From a virus: DNA of 64,000 nt. Of this stretch, positions 17,380 through 26,587 are shown piece after piece. The notes under the pieces are model-generated. The model worked only from the letters and a program-made list of their open reading frames with translations. It did not search any database and was not told the DNA's origin. Where the stretch lies: positions 103,581 through 167,580 of IMG/VR virus record IMGVR_UViG_3300002231_001563, one strand, 5' to 3'. A program made the position numbers and the translations under genes. Positions within the stretch are counted from its first letter, which is position 1. Each line of letters opens with the position of its first letter.

Positions 17380-17398
17380 AAAAAGGTCAGGGGGTATT

Positions 17399-18772
17399 TT
17401 GGCAAAAGAAAATTTCAGTCAATATGGTAAAGACTTTCAAGAATCTTTGTGCCATCTCATATTAGTGGACCGTCCATTCGCCGATCAAATGCTGGAAGTC
17501 CTAAATATCAATTTTCTGGAACTTAGGTATCTCCAGGTATTTGTTGAGCTAGTAAAGAATTACAGGGAAAAATTCACCGTCCACCCCACTGAAAAGATTA
17601 TGACCTCTATTTTAAGGACGGAATTGGAGGGGTATAATGAGTCGGTGCAACAGCAAATTAGAAACTATTTTGCACGGATTTCACGCGCCGAGCCTCAAGA
17701 TGTAGAATACATCACCCACACCTCTTTGGATTTCTGCCGGAAACAGAAATTAAAAGAAGCTATGCTTAAATCAGTTAAGCTCCTTAAAGATTCATCTTTT
17801 GACGAGATCTCTAATTTGATAAACGAGGCTTTGAAGCTCGGCGCCGACTCAAATTTTGGTCATGATTACGTGAAGGATTTTGAACAGAGATTTTTATTTA
17901 AATCGCGAAATCCAATTCCAACTGGCTGGAGCGAACTGGACGCCATCACTCATCAAGGTTTGGGCCAGGGAGAGTTGGGTGTGGTCATCGCTCCCACTGG
18001 CGCCGGAAAATCCATGGCCCTAGTTCATATCGGATCCGAGGCTCTCAAAGCTGGAAAAAATGTAATATACTATACCCTAGAATTGTCTGATACCGTCGTT
18101 GGTTCTCGTTTTGACAGCTGCATTACCAATGTTCCTTTGAATGATCTCCACTCCTTTAAGGAAGAAATATATGAAAAGGTGCAACTCCTTTCGGGCCAAT
18201 TAATTGTAAAAGAATATCCTACAAAATCCGCCAGCGCGAATACTTTAAAAGCCCATTTAGAAAAAGTTATTAGTCGGGGTTTCGAGCCCGATATGATTAT
18301 CGTTGATTATGGAGATTTATTGCGCCCTATTTCAACTTTAAGAGAGAAAAGGCACGAGTTAGAGACTATTTATGAACAGCTTCGCGCCTTGGCCCAAACA
18401 CACAATTGTTGTGTTTGGACGGCTTCTCAAACAAACCGCTCTGGACTTAATGCCGAAGTAATCACTATGGAATCTATATCGGAGGCATTTAATAAGTGTT
18501 TTGTAGCAGACTTTATTTTTTCAATATCCCGAACGGCGGAAGACAAGTTGAGTAATTCTGGACGTATTTTTGTTGCCAAAAACCGAAATGGAATTGATGG
18601 AGTAATCCACCCTATCTATATGGATACTCGCAATATTACGATTAATGTATTGCCGTCTTCCGGAGAGACTATTGGTGATGTTAAAAAAGAGGCCAAAAAG
18701 AGGCAAGAGAAGAAGCTCGTAACTTTATATAAAAAAGCAAAAAATACCGGAGGAAAAAATAATGTCAATTAG
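17399..18772 (+). CDS. Replicative DNA helicase (DnaB/gp41-like)
   Basis: A 457-residue helicase from TTG 17399, which has AGGTCAGGGGG just upstream. The N-terminal ~150 residues are helical, like the DnaB primase-binding part. Walker A 'APTGAGKS' is near residue 200, followed by 'YYTLELSDTVVGSRFDS', Walker B 'MIIVDYGDLL' near 300, 'WTASQTNRSG' near 345 and an 'SISRTAEDK..NSGRIFVAKNRNG' motif near 390, all in RecA-like DnaB order. It should unwind DNA at the fork. It overlaps the ribonucleotide reductase start by 11 bases. Confidence 0.9.
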   Translation: MAKENFSQYGKDFQESLCHLILVDRPFADQMLEVLNINFLELRYLQVFVELVKNYREKFTVHPTEKIMTSILRTELEGYNESVQQQIRNYFARISRAEPQDVEYITHTSLDFCRKQKLKEAMLKSVKLLKDSSFDEISNLINEALKLGADSNFGHDYVKDFEQRFLFKSRNPIPTGWSELDAITHQGLGQGELGVVIAPTGAGKSMALVHIGSEALKAGKNVIYYTLELSDTVVGSRFDSCITNVPLNDLHSFKEEIYEKVQLLSGQLIVKEYPTKSASANTLKAHLEKVISRGFEPDMIIVDYGDLLRPISTLREKRHELETIYEQLRALAQTHNCCVWTASQTNRSGLNAEVITMESISEAFNKCFVADFIFSISRTAEDKLSNSGRIFVAKNRNGIDGVIHPIYMDTRNITINVLPSSGETIGDVKKEAKKRQEKKLVTLYKKAKNTGGKNNVN

Positions 18773-20999
18773 CGCTTTACAAGAATATACTAGAATTGCA
18801 AAATATGCAAAATATCTGCCCGAAAAGGAACGTCGAGAGACGTGGAGAGAACAAATTACTCGCGTATTTGATATGCATAGGGAATATTTTGCGGACTATT
18901 CCGAAGTGATGCCCTATATTGACGAAGCCGAGCAGGCAGTCTTAAAGAAGGAAGTTTTGGGATCTCAAAGAATCCTTCAGTTTGGAGGCGCCCCTATCTT
19001 CAAGCATAACGCGCGCGTTTATAACTGTGCTTTTGGGCACATTAATCGCCCTGAGGCTTTCTCGGAGTTGATTTATTTGTTGCTGTGTGGCTGTGGGGTG
19101 GGGTTTTCGGTCCAAAGGCATCATGTTGCGGAATTACCACCCATTGCCCGGCCAAGCCACCTTCTGGAAAAAGAATTTACAGTGCCTGACTCCATCGAGG
19201 GATGGGCAGATGCGGTGGGAGTTCTCATTTCCAGTTATATGAGCTTCGATTCCCGCTTCGAAATTTTTTTTGGTTCTAGGGTAAATTTTGATTATTCTCA
19301 GATTCGACCCCAGGGCGCGCCCTTGTCGTCTGGCTCGAAAGCTCCAGGCCCCCAAGGCCTAAAGCGCTCCATTGAAAAAATACGAGAGGTCCTTGATTCT
19401 CGCTTGGTGAATTCCCGAAAAGCCAACTTACGCCCCATAGATGTTTATGATATAATTATGCATAGCGCTGATGCTGTCATTTCTGGCGGGGTCCGTCGTT
19501 CAGCAACGATTGCTCTTTTTTCTCCTGATGATGAAGAGATGGCGAAGGCCAAAACGGGGAATTGGTTTATGGAAAACCCACAACGTGGCCGTTCCAACAA
19601 TAGCGCCCTTTTAGTTCGCGATGAAACCACAAAAGATCAGTTCAATAAATTAATGGAATGGGTACAAGAATTTGGTGAACCAGGTTTTGTCTGGGCAGAT
19701 TCTCGCGAGGTGGGCTTCAATCCTTGCGTTGAGATCGGCCTTTACCCAATTGATGAAGAGACCGGTCGCAGCGGGTGGCAATTTTGTAATTTGACAGAAA
19801 TCAATGGAAAAAAAGCATCTGACGCTCAGTCATTCTACAGGGCATGCCGCGCTGCAGCCATCATTGGCACTCTGCAAGCGGCCTACACTTCTTTTCCTTA
19901 TTTGGGAAAGGAGAGTGAAAGGATCACCGAAAGAGAAGCTCTTCTCGGAGTATCCGTTACAGGTATGATGGATAATCCGGAAGTTCTATTCGACCCACAG
20001 ATTCAGCGCAATGGAGCAAAAATAGTTAAAGATTTGAATAAGGCTATAGCCAGCATCATCAACATTAATCAAGCGGCTCGAACAACTTGCGTCAAACCTG
20101 CAGGCTCTACAAGCTGTATATTGGGGACAGCCAGCGGAATTCACCCTCACCACGCGAAGCGTTATTTCAGGAGAGTACAAGCCAACAAGCAAGAAAATCC
20201 TGTTCAATATTTCAAGACAATTAATCCCCGTGCAGTGGAAGCTTCGGTCTGGGATCCTAATGGGGTTACTGAAGTTATTACATTTTTGTGTGAAGTTCCG
20301 GTGGGGGCTAAAACAAAGAATCAAATCGATGCATCAAAACTATTGGAGAGTGTAAAGCTGACACAACAGAATTGGGTACGCTATGGTACGAATAAAGAAT
20401 TGTGTACGCAACCTTATCTCTCTCACAATGTATCTAATACTATCCATGTACGCGAGGACGAGTGGGCCCACATCGCCGATTATATTTTTAAAAATCGAAA
20501 ATATTTTGCAGGAATCTCACTTATTCCCAGTTCCGGTGACAAAGACTATCCTCAAGCCCCGTTTTGTGCGGTTCCTTACCCGGCCGATATTTTGAGGACT
20601 TATGGTCCAGGATCTTTTTTTGCTTCTGGAATTATAGAGGCCGCCCTCACCTCCTTTAAAGGAGACCTTTGGAGCGCCAGCGATTGCCTGTTGGGCATCG
20701 GCGCCCCCCTCCATACTGTGGATTATGTGCAACAAAGGTGGCTCACCGCCGCAATTAAATTCGCTGATTCTCATTTTGAGGGAAACGTTCGTAAAATGAC
20801 CTATTGCTTGAAGGATATCTATAATCTTCATCTATGGGAAAAATTATCGAAAGAATATCAAGAGGTTGATTGGACCACCATGGTGGAGGACCGAGATTAT
20901 ATTGATTTTCAACAAGATTCAGCGTGCGCCGGAGGCGCATGCGAGATGCCAGTAGAATATTTAGAAGCACTTAGAGCAATAAATTTGGAGGAACAATAA
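18762..20999 (+). CDS. Adenosylcobalamin-dependent (class II) ribonucleotide reductase
   Basis: A 745-residue enzyme making deoxyribonucleotides. Key features: 'RVYNCAF' (~85, first redox cysteine), 'CGCGVGFSVQ' (~110), 'SGGVRRSATIALF' (~240), 'NPCVEIGLYP' and 'FCNLTEIN' (~320-345, radical and redox cysteines), and a C-terminal 'CAGGACEM' pair (~725) that relays electrons. Its length is about that of the monomeric Lactobacillus leichmannii enzyme (739), and no small subunit gene follows, so it is the class II, B12-dependent type and depends on host cobalamin. GroES begins at the last base of its stop. Confidence 0.92.
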   Translation: MSISALQEYTRIAKYAKYLPEKERRETWREQITRVFDMHREYFADYSEVMPYIDEAEQAVLKKEVLGSQRILQFGGAPIFKHNARVYNCAFGHINRPEAFSELIYLLLCGCGVGFSVQRHHVAELPPIARPSHLLEKEFTVPDSIEGWADAVGVLISSYMSFDSRFEIFFGSRVNFDYSQIRPQGAPLSSGSKAPGPQGLKRSIEKIREVLDSRLVNSRKANLRPIDVYDIIMHSADAVISGGVRRSATIALFSPDDEEMAKAKTGNWFMENPQRGRSNNSALLVRDETTKDQFNKLMEWVQEFGEPGFVWADSREVGFNPCVEIGLYPIDEETGRSGWQFCNLTEINGKKASDAQSFYRACRAAAIIGTLQAAYTSFPYLGKESERITEREALLGVSVTGMMDNPEVLFDPQIQRNGAKIVKDLNKAIASIININQAARTTCVKPAGSTSCILGTASGIHPHHAKRYFRRVQANKQENPVQYFKTINPRAVEASVWDPNGVTEVITFLCEVPVGAKTKNQIDASKLLESVKLTQQNWVRYGTNKELCTQPYLSHNVSNTIHVREDEWAHIADYIFKNRKYFAGISLIPSSGDKDYPQAPFCAVPYPADILRTYGPGSFFASGIIEAALTSFKGDLWSASDCLLGIGAPLHTVDYVQQRWLTAAIKFADSHFEGNVRKMTYCLKDIYNLHLWEKLSKEYQEVDWTTMVEDRDYIDFQQDSACAGGACEMPVEYLEALRAINLEEQ

Positions 21000-21283
21000 T
21001 GTTTAAACCCTGTAATAGATACCTTTTAATTGAGAGAAATATGAAGTCCGAGGAGGAGTCGCTCATCGCCCTCCCTGAAGGAGCCTTCAATACGGAGAGC
21101 AGATATGAGAAAGTTACGATTTCTGGTGTGGCGCCCGATGTCCGTCCCCCCATCGCCGTAGGGCAAGATGTGGTAGTTTTAACCCATATGATTGAAGAAG
21201 TGGAATTTGATAATGTAACTGTCTATTTAGTACTAGAAAACCATGTGTTGGGTATTGTAGGAGATGAGTATGGAAACGAATAA
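20999..21283 (+). CDS. GroES-like co-chaperonin (Cpn10/gp31-like)
   Basis: A 94-residue protein. It begins 'MFKPCNRYLLIER', the Cpn10 first strand, has a mobile-loop region at ~17-35 (SEEESLIALPEG), 'KVTISGVAPDVRPPIAVGQDVVVL' (~40-62) and a terminal 'VYLVLENHVLGIVG', all in the order of GroES and T4 gp31. It caps the GroEL ring. Its partner may be the phage's own GroEL at 38605 or the host's. AGGAGGA stands before the ATG; the gene is coupled to the reductase gene. Confidence 0.82.
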   Translation: MFKPCNRYLLIERNMKSEEESLIALPEGAFNTESRYEKVTISGVAPDVRPPIAVGQDVVVLTHMIEEVEFDNVTVYLVLENHVLGIVGDEYGNE

Positions 21284-21422
21284 TGAGACTTTTTTAAAGT
21301 GGGTTAAGGCAGTCATAGAGGAGCAGTTAGCTAAACGCGATCCGCTTCTAGAGGCGCCCAAGAACAAGCAGCGCGCCATTATTTTAGAAAATAAAATAAA
21401 GAAACTTTTGGGGAGTTCTTAA
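21270..21422 (+). CDS. Small hypothetical protein (50 aa)
   Basis: A short gene inside the GroES tail. ATG 21270 has GGAG six bases upstream; ATG 21264 is in frame but lacks spacing. The product is amphipathic and charged (METNNETFLKWVKAVIEEQ at the start, and ENKIKKLLGSS at the end). Its stop overlaps the presumed start of the next gene. Function unknown. Confidence 0.55.
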   Translation: METNNETFLKWVKAVIEEQLAKRDPLLEAPKNKQRAIILENKIKKLLGSS

Positions 21423-22285
21423 TTCGCCCATCGCGTCTAGATAAGCACGAATATGATTATGATACTATAGTGGTGGGCGCCAATCTTAGTGCACTCCTCT
21501 ATGCATACCTAGCAGACGCGCCTTGCATCTATGTCGATCCTCTTCCACCCTTCCGTTTTGAGGACTCGGCAAAAATCTGGGACATGCCCCCTCTTGAGTT
21601 ATGGGAAAGGCTTATGTTCTGCCTCTCCTTATCAGGCCAGCTGCCCATGGGGCCCACTGCGGCCTCAATCAAATTAACTGACCATCACATGAGAGTGGTC
21701 ACTCAACGGTCACGATTGGGGCGCTTTAATTTTAAGAAACTAATTATTTTTGATGATACTTCGATCCAAGGCCTAAGTGAATCGACAGGGCAGCGCATTG
21801 GCAAAACTAAGGTTATTGATTGGTTCGCGGTTCGATCGGGAATGGAGCATTCACATGATAGTCTTGCGACAAATGATGATTTTATTAAAAAAGTTATTTT
21901 TTACCCCTCCGATAGATTTGGAAGCCAGTCGACAGATAGAATTAGAAAAGATCTTGTGGCGATATCATATCTGGACTCTGATGAGGTAGATAATTTTGAT
22001 TATTCGAGCACGATGGCGCGTTTTAAAATCACCCAAATGATGAAAGAGGCGGGAATCAAAGGTGCAAGGAATGGAAAAGATACAAACAATCCGTCTCTAT
22101 ATCGTTATTACTCGGTAAAAGTGGAATCGATGGAGCGTGAGGTGTTTCGGTCAATTCAAACTTTTTATGCAGAGGATCCACGATTTGAGTTTCGCTATGA
22201 TTCTCCTGTAGAAGTTATTGATCAATTTGACGCCCCTATGGTTCTGGGGCCCCTATTGGAAAATATAGAAACTATCTCAAAGTAG
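21422..22285 (+). CDS. Uncharacterised Rossmann-like protein, probable ATT start
   Basis: A ~287-residue protein. The conserved-looking start 'YDTIVVGANLSALLYAY' is a Rossmann-type dinucleotide loop, and it lies upstream of the first GTG (21470), so that GTG is too late. Reading back in frame, the best start is ATT at 21422 with GGGGAG six bases upstream. After the first strand come 'APCIYVDPLPPFRFED' and long mixed segments with no catalytic motif I recognise. FAD or NAD binding is possible but not shown. It follows the small gene at 21270 with a one-base overlap. Confidence 0.5.
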   Translation: MRPSRLDKHEYDYDTIVVGANLSALLYAYLADAPCIYVDPLPPFRFEDSAKIWDMPPLELWERLMFCLSLSGQLPMGPTAASIKLTDHHMRVVTQRSRLGRFNFKKLIIFDDTSIQGLSESTGQRIGKTKVIDWFAVRSGMEHSHDSLATNDDFIKKVIFYPSDRFGSQSTDRIRKDLVAISYLDSDEVDNFDYSSTMARFKITQMMKEAGIKGARNGKDTNNPSLYRYYSVKVESMEREVFRSIQTFYAEDPRFEFRYDSPVEVIDQFDAPMVLGPLLENIETISK

Positions 22286-22302
22286 GAACTAATTATAAGG
22301 TA

Positions 22303-22500
22303 ATGGGTCATCTGCGCGATATTGAAGAAGGCTATTTTGAGCACTTCCGTCATGCCTTTGAAATAGGTTCAATCTTATTCTTGGCTTCCTTCGGTCAGTT
22401 CTTACACTCTGTGTTTCCCGATATCTGCCCGCCTCTCGGGTCTGACGTTAGATCCTTGATTAAATTTTTAGAATCAAAGCTACCGGAGAATAGAAAATGA
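22303..22500 (+). CDS. Small membrane protein, DUF6356-like
   Basis: A 65-residue protein starting 'MGHLRDIEEGYFEHFRHAFEIG', followed by a hydrophobic segment 'SILFLASFGQFLHSVFPDI' (residues 23-41). The combination 'YFEHF..A', a hydrophobic stretch and 'H..FP' resembles the DUF6356 family of small membrane proteins. ATAAGG lies upstream of the ATG. It overlaps the next gene by four bases. Confidence 0.55.
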   Translation: MGHLRDIEEGYFEHFRHAFEIGSILFLASFGQFLHSVFPDICPPLGSDVRSLIKFLESKLPENRK

Positions 22501-24650
22501 AGCAATTCTTTGAAGGAATTCGACGTTGGACTGCCCTTAATGAGGAACAGCTTCTCGCGGAAGGAAGAGTCAAGGATGCCAAAAAGAAGTATCCAGATAT
22601 TGCGAACTTTGTTCCCGGCCTCACTGCTCGGGACCCGTCCGGAAACAATAAGTACTTAATGTGGTCAATGAAGCAGCTACAGAAGTTCGTGGATGCACAA
22701 TCCAAAGAGCGCGAGATCCCTATTGAAAATCTACCCGACTCTTTAACCGTACCCTATATGTCAAAAATTTCATCAGCTGTGGAAGAATTTCACGCTAATC
22801 ATCAGCGACTCAAAGACAAAGATATTAATTCTTATAAATCTCTAGACCAAATTAAGGACGCGGTCCATAATCTTGGATTGAGTCAAAAGAAAAAAAGAGG
22901 AAAACAACGCGTCGCCGCACAAGCCGGCTCCACCACTATTTACGAAAATGACGACTTTTGGATGATAAGGCCCGACACCACAGAGGCCTCGTGTTATTAC
23001 GGTAAAGGCACCAAGTGGTGTATCTCGGCCACTCAAAGTCAAAATTATTTTAAGTCCTATACCTCGGACGGGAAGAGCTTCTATATGATTATGATGAAAA
23101 ATCTTGACCAAGATTCCGATGGTAAAAAGATAGCCTTGGTTTATGGCAGGGACGCAATGTATGATTCGGAACCCGAGGAGATTTATGATGCCGTCGACAA
23201 TTCGATCGATCAGGACGAATTCTTAGAATATGTCACTCAGAATATTATCGCCTCCCATGTGCCTGACTATGAAGAGGCCTATCAGGAGTGGCAACTCTTC
23301 CAAGCCTCACCAAGGAAGTATAGATTCACCAATAGGTTGAAAAAGTTGGTTAACAGGATGCTCGCGAGCGGCGAGTACGATACTTCCATAGAAGAAAATG
23401 ATATAACTGGCGGCGAATATAAAGTGCTCTCTGAAGCCATGGCCGAAACCTTCCATAATGCTTCCTACGCCCTACAGCACGACGCCGCTTATTATAATGA
23501 AGAAAATCCTGCAGGACCAAATGAGGAAGATTATCAGGAAGTTATAGATGCTGCCGGTTTAGATCATGTCAATGTGCAGTTTGAGGATGACGGATCCAGC
23601 TGGGGATTTTGGTACGAGGGAACCATGGGTTGGGATCTCGCCTCCGACTTGGAGTACTCTCCGCATCCAGATACCGGAGAAGAGGCCGATTTTGACGACT
23701 GGGAAGACGAAATTTCGGACATCTTTCGCGACACCGCCGACGATTTTTATGTATATCCTGATGAAGTGCAGGCCTCCGGGTACGGTCACCCCGCCGTCAA
23801 CTTCAGCTTCCGTCCGGACGCCGAAGAGAGCGGCAGCCTCCAGGCTTTTCAGGTGTTCGTGGAGCGTATGGCGGAGCATGACTCGCACTATAAAGAGATT
23901 CTTGAAGCATCTCTAGAAAGAATGGCTGAAGAAGGAATTATACACTCTCCTGGCTATGAAGAAAAGAAGGCCAAATTTGAAAAACTTCCCAAACTTAAAA
24001 ACTTTGATGCAACTTTTTCGAAAGGAAAGATCAATTTTGTGCAAAAATCTCCCACCGAAGTAATCATTCCTCTAGCGCAAGCGCTGGGGATGCGAGATTT
24101 AAAGCCATTGACTCCCCGTAGCTCGGGCGACGTTTACAATTCCGCCGCCAACCAGTGGAAAGAATACTTGGAACAAAAGCTGCGCATATTGCGCAATACC
24201 ATGCAGCATGTCTTTCGCGCCGCTTACAACGAGACATGGCCCCTAGCCTATGACGCCAGCCAGCAAAAAAAGAAGCAGGGAGAGATGTTTGTTAACGAAA
24301 TTATCCTCTATGGAGAAAGGAACGATCCAGTGCAAGGGGATTGGGAAATGTTCGATGTGGACCTGATAGATGGCGGTACGCTGACGGGGCAAGCCATATT
24401 CAGCAGATTTGAACTTGATGACGAGCGAGGTTTACAATACATGACCTGGCTCGATGACAATTTAAATATTTTTTACGACGCGGCCGCCCAATCTATTCTT
24501 GCTTATGCCCAAGAGAACGCGCAGGTTTCCCGCCAACATTGGCCCGAAAAGTTTAAATCTACATCCCAAGAGGCGGACTCTCAGCCTACCATGGAGGGAG
24601 TCTCTTATGGGACTCTCTGTGAGAGCTGGAAAAGTTGGGCCACCAAATGA
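22497..24650 (+). CDS. Large uncharacterised phage protein with GTKWC motif
   Basis: A 717-residue acidic protein. A distinctive segment at ~150-205 reads 'YENDDFWMIRPDTTEASCYYG', then 'GTKWCISATQSQNYF' and 'SFYMIMMKN', a motif set that recurs in large phage proteins of unknown role. The rest is highly acidic (DDWEDEISDIF, EEDYQEV) with aromatic-rich strands. Neither an enzyme family nor membrane segments are seen. Its C-terminus ends 'LCESWKSWATK' and overlaps the next start by four bases. Function unknown; possibly a virion or internal protein. Confidence 0.6.
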   Translation: MKQFFEGIRRWTALNEEQLLAEGRVKDAKKKYPDIANFVPGLTARDPSGNNKYLMWSMKQLQKFVDAQSKEREIPIENLPDSLTVPYMSKISSAVEEFHANHQRLKDKDINSYKSLDQIKDAVHNLGLSQKKKRGKQRVAAQAGSTTIYENDDFWMIRPDTTEASCYYGKGTKWCISATQSQNYFKSYTSDGKSFYMIMMKNLDQDSDGKKIALVYGRDAMYDSEPEEIYDAVDNSIDQDEFLEYVTQNIIASHVPDYEEAYQEWQLFQASPRKYRFTNRLKKLVNRMLASGEYDTSIEENDITGGEYKVLSEAMAETFHNASYALQHDAAYYNEENPAGPNEEDYQEVIDAAGLDHVNVQFEDDGSSWGFWYEGTMGWDLASDLEYSPHPDTGEEADFDDWEDEISDIFRDTADDFYVYPDEVQASGYGHPAVNFSFRPDAEESGSLQAFQVFVERMAEHDSHYKEILEASLERMAEEGIIHSPGYEEKKAKFEKLPKLKNFDATFSKGKINFVQKSPTEVIIPLAQALGMRDLKPLTPRSSGDVYNSAANQWKEYLEQKLRILRNTMQHVFRAAYNETWPLAYDASQQKKKQGEMFVNEIILYGERNDPVQGDWEMFDVDLIDGGTLTGQAIFSRFELDDERGLQYMTWLDDNLNIFYDAAAQSILAYAQENAQVSRQHWPEKFKSTSQEADSQPTMEGVSYGTLCESWKSWATK

Positions 24651-25702
24651 AACTCCTACTTGAAAATTGGCGTAAGTTTGTTTCTGAATCTGAGAAAAAA
24701 GACGATGATCCATGCCGGGATGGCTATGAGCAAATAGGCATGAAGAAGAAGGATGGCAAAGAGGTTCCTAACTGTGTGCCGAGACAAGACGAGGCCATGG
24801 ATTCCGAAGAAGAATACTATGAAGTTGACGCTCTTAGCGAAGACGAAGAATACTGTCCGGTATGTTCGCACCTCGAAGAGGCCAAAAAGAAAAAGCCATG
24901 CAAGCCTTCCAAGGGAAAGAGGTTTGCCAAAAGAGTAGACGGAAAATGCCGATCTTACGGCCAGGCAGGGAAGGCAAAAGGAGGCGGAGATCGCATCCGC
25001 CCCGGAACAAAAAAGGGAGATGCTTATTGTGCAAGATCAGCCGGCATCAAAAAGTGTAAAAATCCTCCATGTGCCAACACCCTGTCTAGGAAGAAATGGA
25101 AATGTCGAGGAAAGAAATCTATGAAAGAGAGCTTTTTTGACTTTTTCAAAAGTGACTCTACTGCCCCCTCAAATACAGACATGTCTCCAGAAGAGAGGGA
25201 ATTTCACAGACAACAGGCTTTATTTAAGTCTTCCGACTGGCACGCGACATTTGATGTATACAACCACTATAAAATTTTAATGTACGGCGGAGCATATAAT
25301 CGTAGCAAACGTGTAGATCCACACAGGATGAGATTGTCAAGAAAGGCTTGGACTAAGCTGACACCAATGGGTAAAAGAAAGCGGCTGCGAGAACTAGCAG
25401 CGTTTCACGACAACGTTCTTCGCCCAACGGCAGATAAGATATTTGGCTTCGCTGCCGAGCTAGAGTCGGGTGATTTTGAAGATGCCACCAGTAGATATAA
25501 AGTCTGGTCAGGCGACATCGACCCTGCAAGAATCCGCAAACAACTACCAAACTGGGCTAAATCGTTCAGGTCAGCACTTAAGGTACTCAAAAGATTTTAT
25601 GAAAACGAAGCTCCCAAGCTCGGCCTCGACGAGTGGGAGCCACAACCCGGGCTAGAAGACATCAAAGATTTTATGGATTTAGCAAGCATACAAGAGGAAT
25701 AG
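24647..25702 (+). CDS. Cysteine-rich, lysine-rich protein with DUF5872-like segment
   Basis: A 351-residue protein beginning 'MKLLLENWRKFVSESE', a leader seen in many phage proteins of this type. Residues ~75-160 are Lys/Cys rich with 'GGGDRIRPGTKKGDAYCARS' and paired cysteines (CRSYG, CKNPPC, KWKCRGKK), a pattern found in DUF5872 and likely to be a zinc- or nucleic-acid-binding module. The C-terminal half is helical and basic (HRMRLSRKAWTKL, GKRKRLRELAAFHD). Possibly a DNA-associated internal virion protein, but that is inference. The in-frame TTG 24635 has no ribosome site. Confidence 0.55.
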   Translation: MKLLLENWRKFVSESEKKDDDPCRDGYEQIGMKKKDGKEVPNCVPRQDEAMDSEEEYYEVDALSEDEEYCPVCSHLEEAKKKKPCKPSKGKRFAKRVDGKCRSYGQAGKAKGGGDRIRPGTKKGDAYCARSAGIKKCKNPPCANTLSRKKWKCRGKKSMKESFFDFFKSDSTAPSNTDMSPEEREFHRQQALFKSSDWHATFDVYNHYKILMYGGAYNRSKRVDPHRMRLSRKAWTKLTPMGKRKRLRELAAFHDNVLRPTADKIFGFAAELESGDFEDATSRYKVWSGDIDPARIRKQLPNWAKSFRSALKVLKRFYENEAPKLGLDEWEPQPGLEDIKDFMDLASIQEE

Positions 25703-26587
25703 TTGAGTTCATTTCACTTAGCAGGAATTATTCCTGTAGCGGGACAGCCCCTTGATTTTAAAATGGATTGGCATGATTCACTAATGCCTATCGCACCCGA
25801 CTACCTGGCAGTTGAGCGTGCAGTGTTTGAGTGTGCTTGGGCAGGATGCGAAACTATCTGGATTGTAGCCAATGACGACATGACTCCGTTGATCAGGCAT
25901 AGACTAGGAGAGTGGGTTCAAGATCCTGTTTGGATTGGGCGAAGGCTTGATCCCTATCCCTCACAAACAAGAAAGCAAATACCAATTTACTATGTCCCTG
26001 TACGCGCAAAGGATGTGGGCAAAAGAGACTGTTTGGCTTGGAGTGTCCTTCACGGCGCTGTAACTGCTTTCGAGATTTCTGCGCGCCTAAGCAAGTGGGT
26101 AGTCCCAAAAAGAAACTATGTGGCCTTCCCTTACGGGGTCTATGACCCTGAAATCTTGCGAGAACATAGGAAGACCATCTCCAGCGAAAAGCCATTTATG
26201 CTAAGTCATAATGGAAAGACGGTTCAAGACGGAGAATACCTCGGATTCACCTTTGACAAAAATGATTTTGTCCTCTCGCGCCGAGTAATTCGCGAAGGTA
26301 CGGGGAAATATAATTCCGAAGTATTGGAGGAAGGGCTATTTCCTAGGGCAAAGCTTCCGAAAGAGGAAAGGTGGTCGGCTCGTTATTTTTCCCTTGACAA
26401 AGTCTTCAAACCTGTTATAATATATAAAGAAAGTACAGTTGAAGTCCCTTGGTATCACAACATAGATTCTTGGGACCGTTATTGCAATTATTTGGGGTCC
26501 GACGAGAGGAAACTGGTTGAAAGACCCCACCCAATATTTATGAAATATCACGAATGGAATGAGATAGGAGTTGATGATGAAGAGTGA
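25703..26587 (+). CDS. Nucleotidyltransferase-like (GT-A fold) protein
   Basis: A 294-residue protein starting at TTG directly after the upstream stop. The start 'FHLAGIIPVAGQPLDF', then 'DSLMPIAPDYLAVERAVFEC' and 'GCETIWIVANDD' follow the order of nucleotide-sugar transferases (P-loop-like strand, acceptor helix, strand with 'IVAN'). 'VGKRDCLAWSVLHGAV' could be the sugar/base side. The standard lysine-containing signature (GxGxRxxxxK) is absent. It lies just before the polymerase gene and contains that gene's promoter in its coding region. Could act in DNA or glycan modification; uncertain. Confidence 0.42.
   Translation: MSSFHLAGIIPVAGQPLDFKMDWHDSLMPIAPDYLAVERAVFECAWAGCETIWIVANDDMTPLIRHRLGEWVQDPVWIGRRLDPYPSQTRKQIPIYYVPVRAKDVGKRDCLAWSVLHGAVTAFEISARLSKWVVPKRNYVAFPYGVYDPEILREHRKTISSEKPFMLSHNGKTVQDGEYLGFTFDKNDFVLSRRVIREGTGKYNSEVLEEGLFPRAKLPKEERWSARYFSLDKVFKPVIIYKESTVEVPWYHNIDSWDRYCNYLGSDERKLVERPHPIFMKYHEWNEIGVDDEE
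26394..26421 (+). promoter_or_regulatory. Internal promoter upstream of dnaE-like gene
   Basis: TTGACA at 26394-26399 and TATAAT at 26416-26421 with 16 bases between, and TGT directly before the -10 (extended -10). It lies inside the preceding coding sequence, 156 bases before the polymerase start. Confidence 0.65.

Noticed and set aside
17351-17398. Earlier TTG start for the helicase
   Set aside because: The TTG is part of the TTGACA -35 box of a promoter whose -10 is at 17374, so the start must be later (17399).
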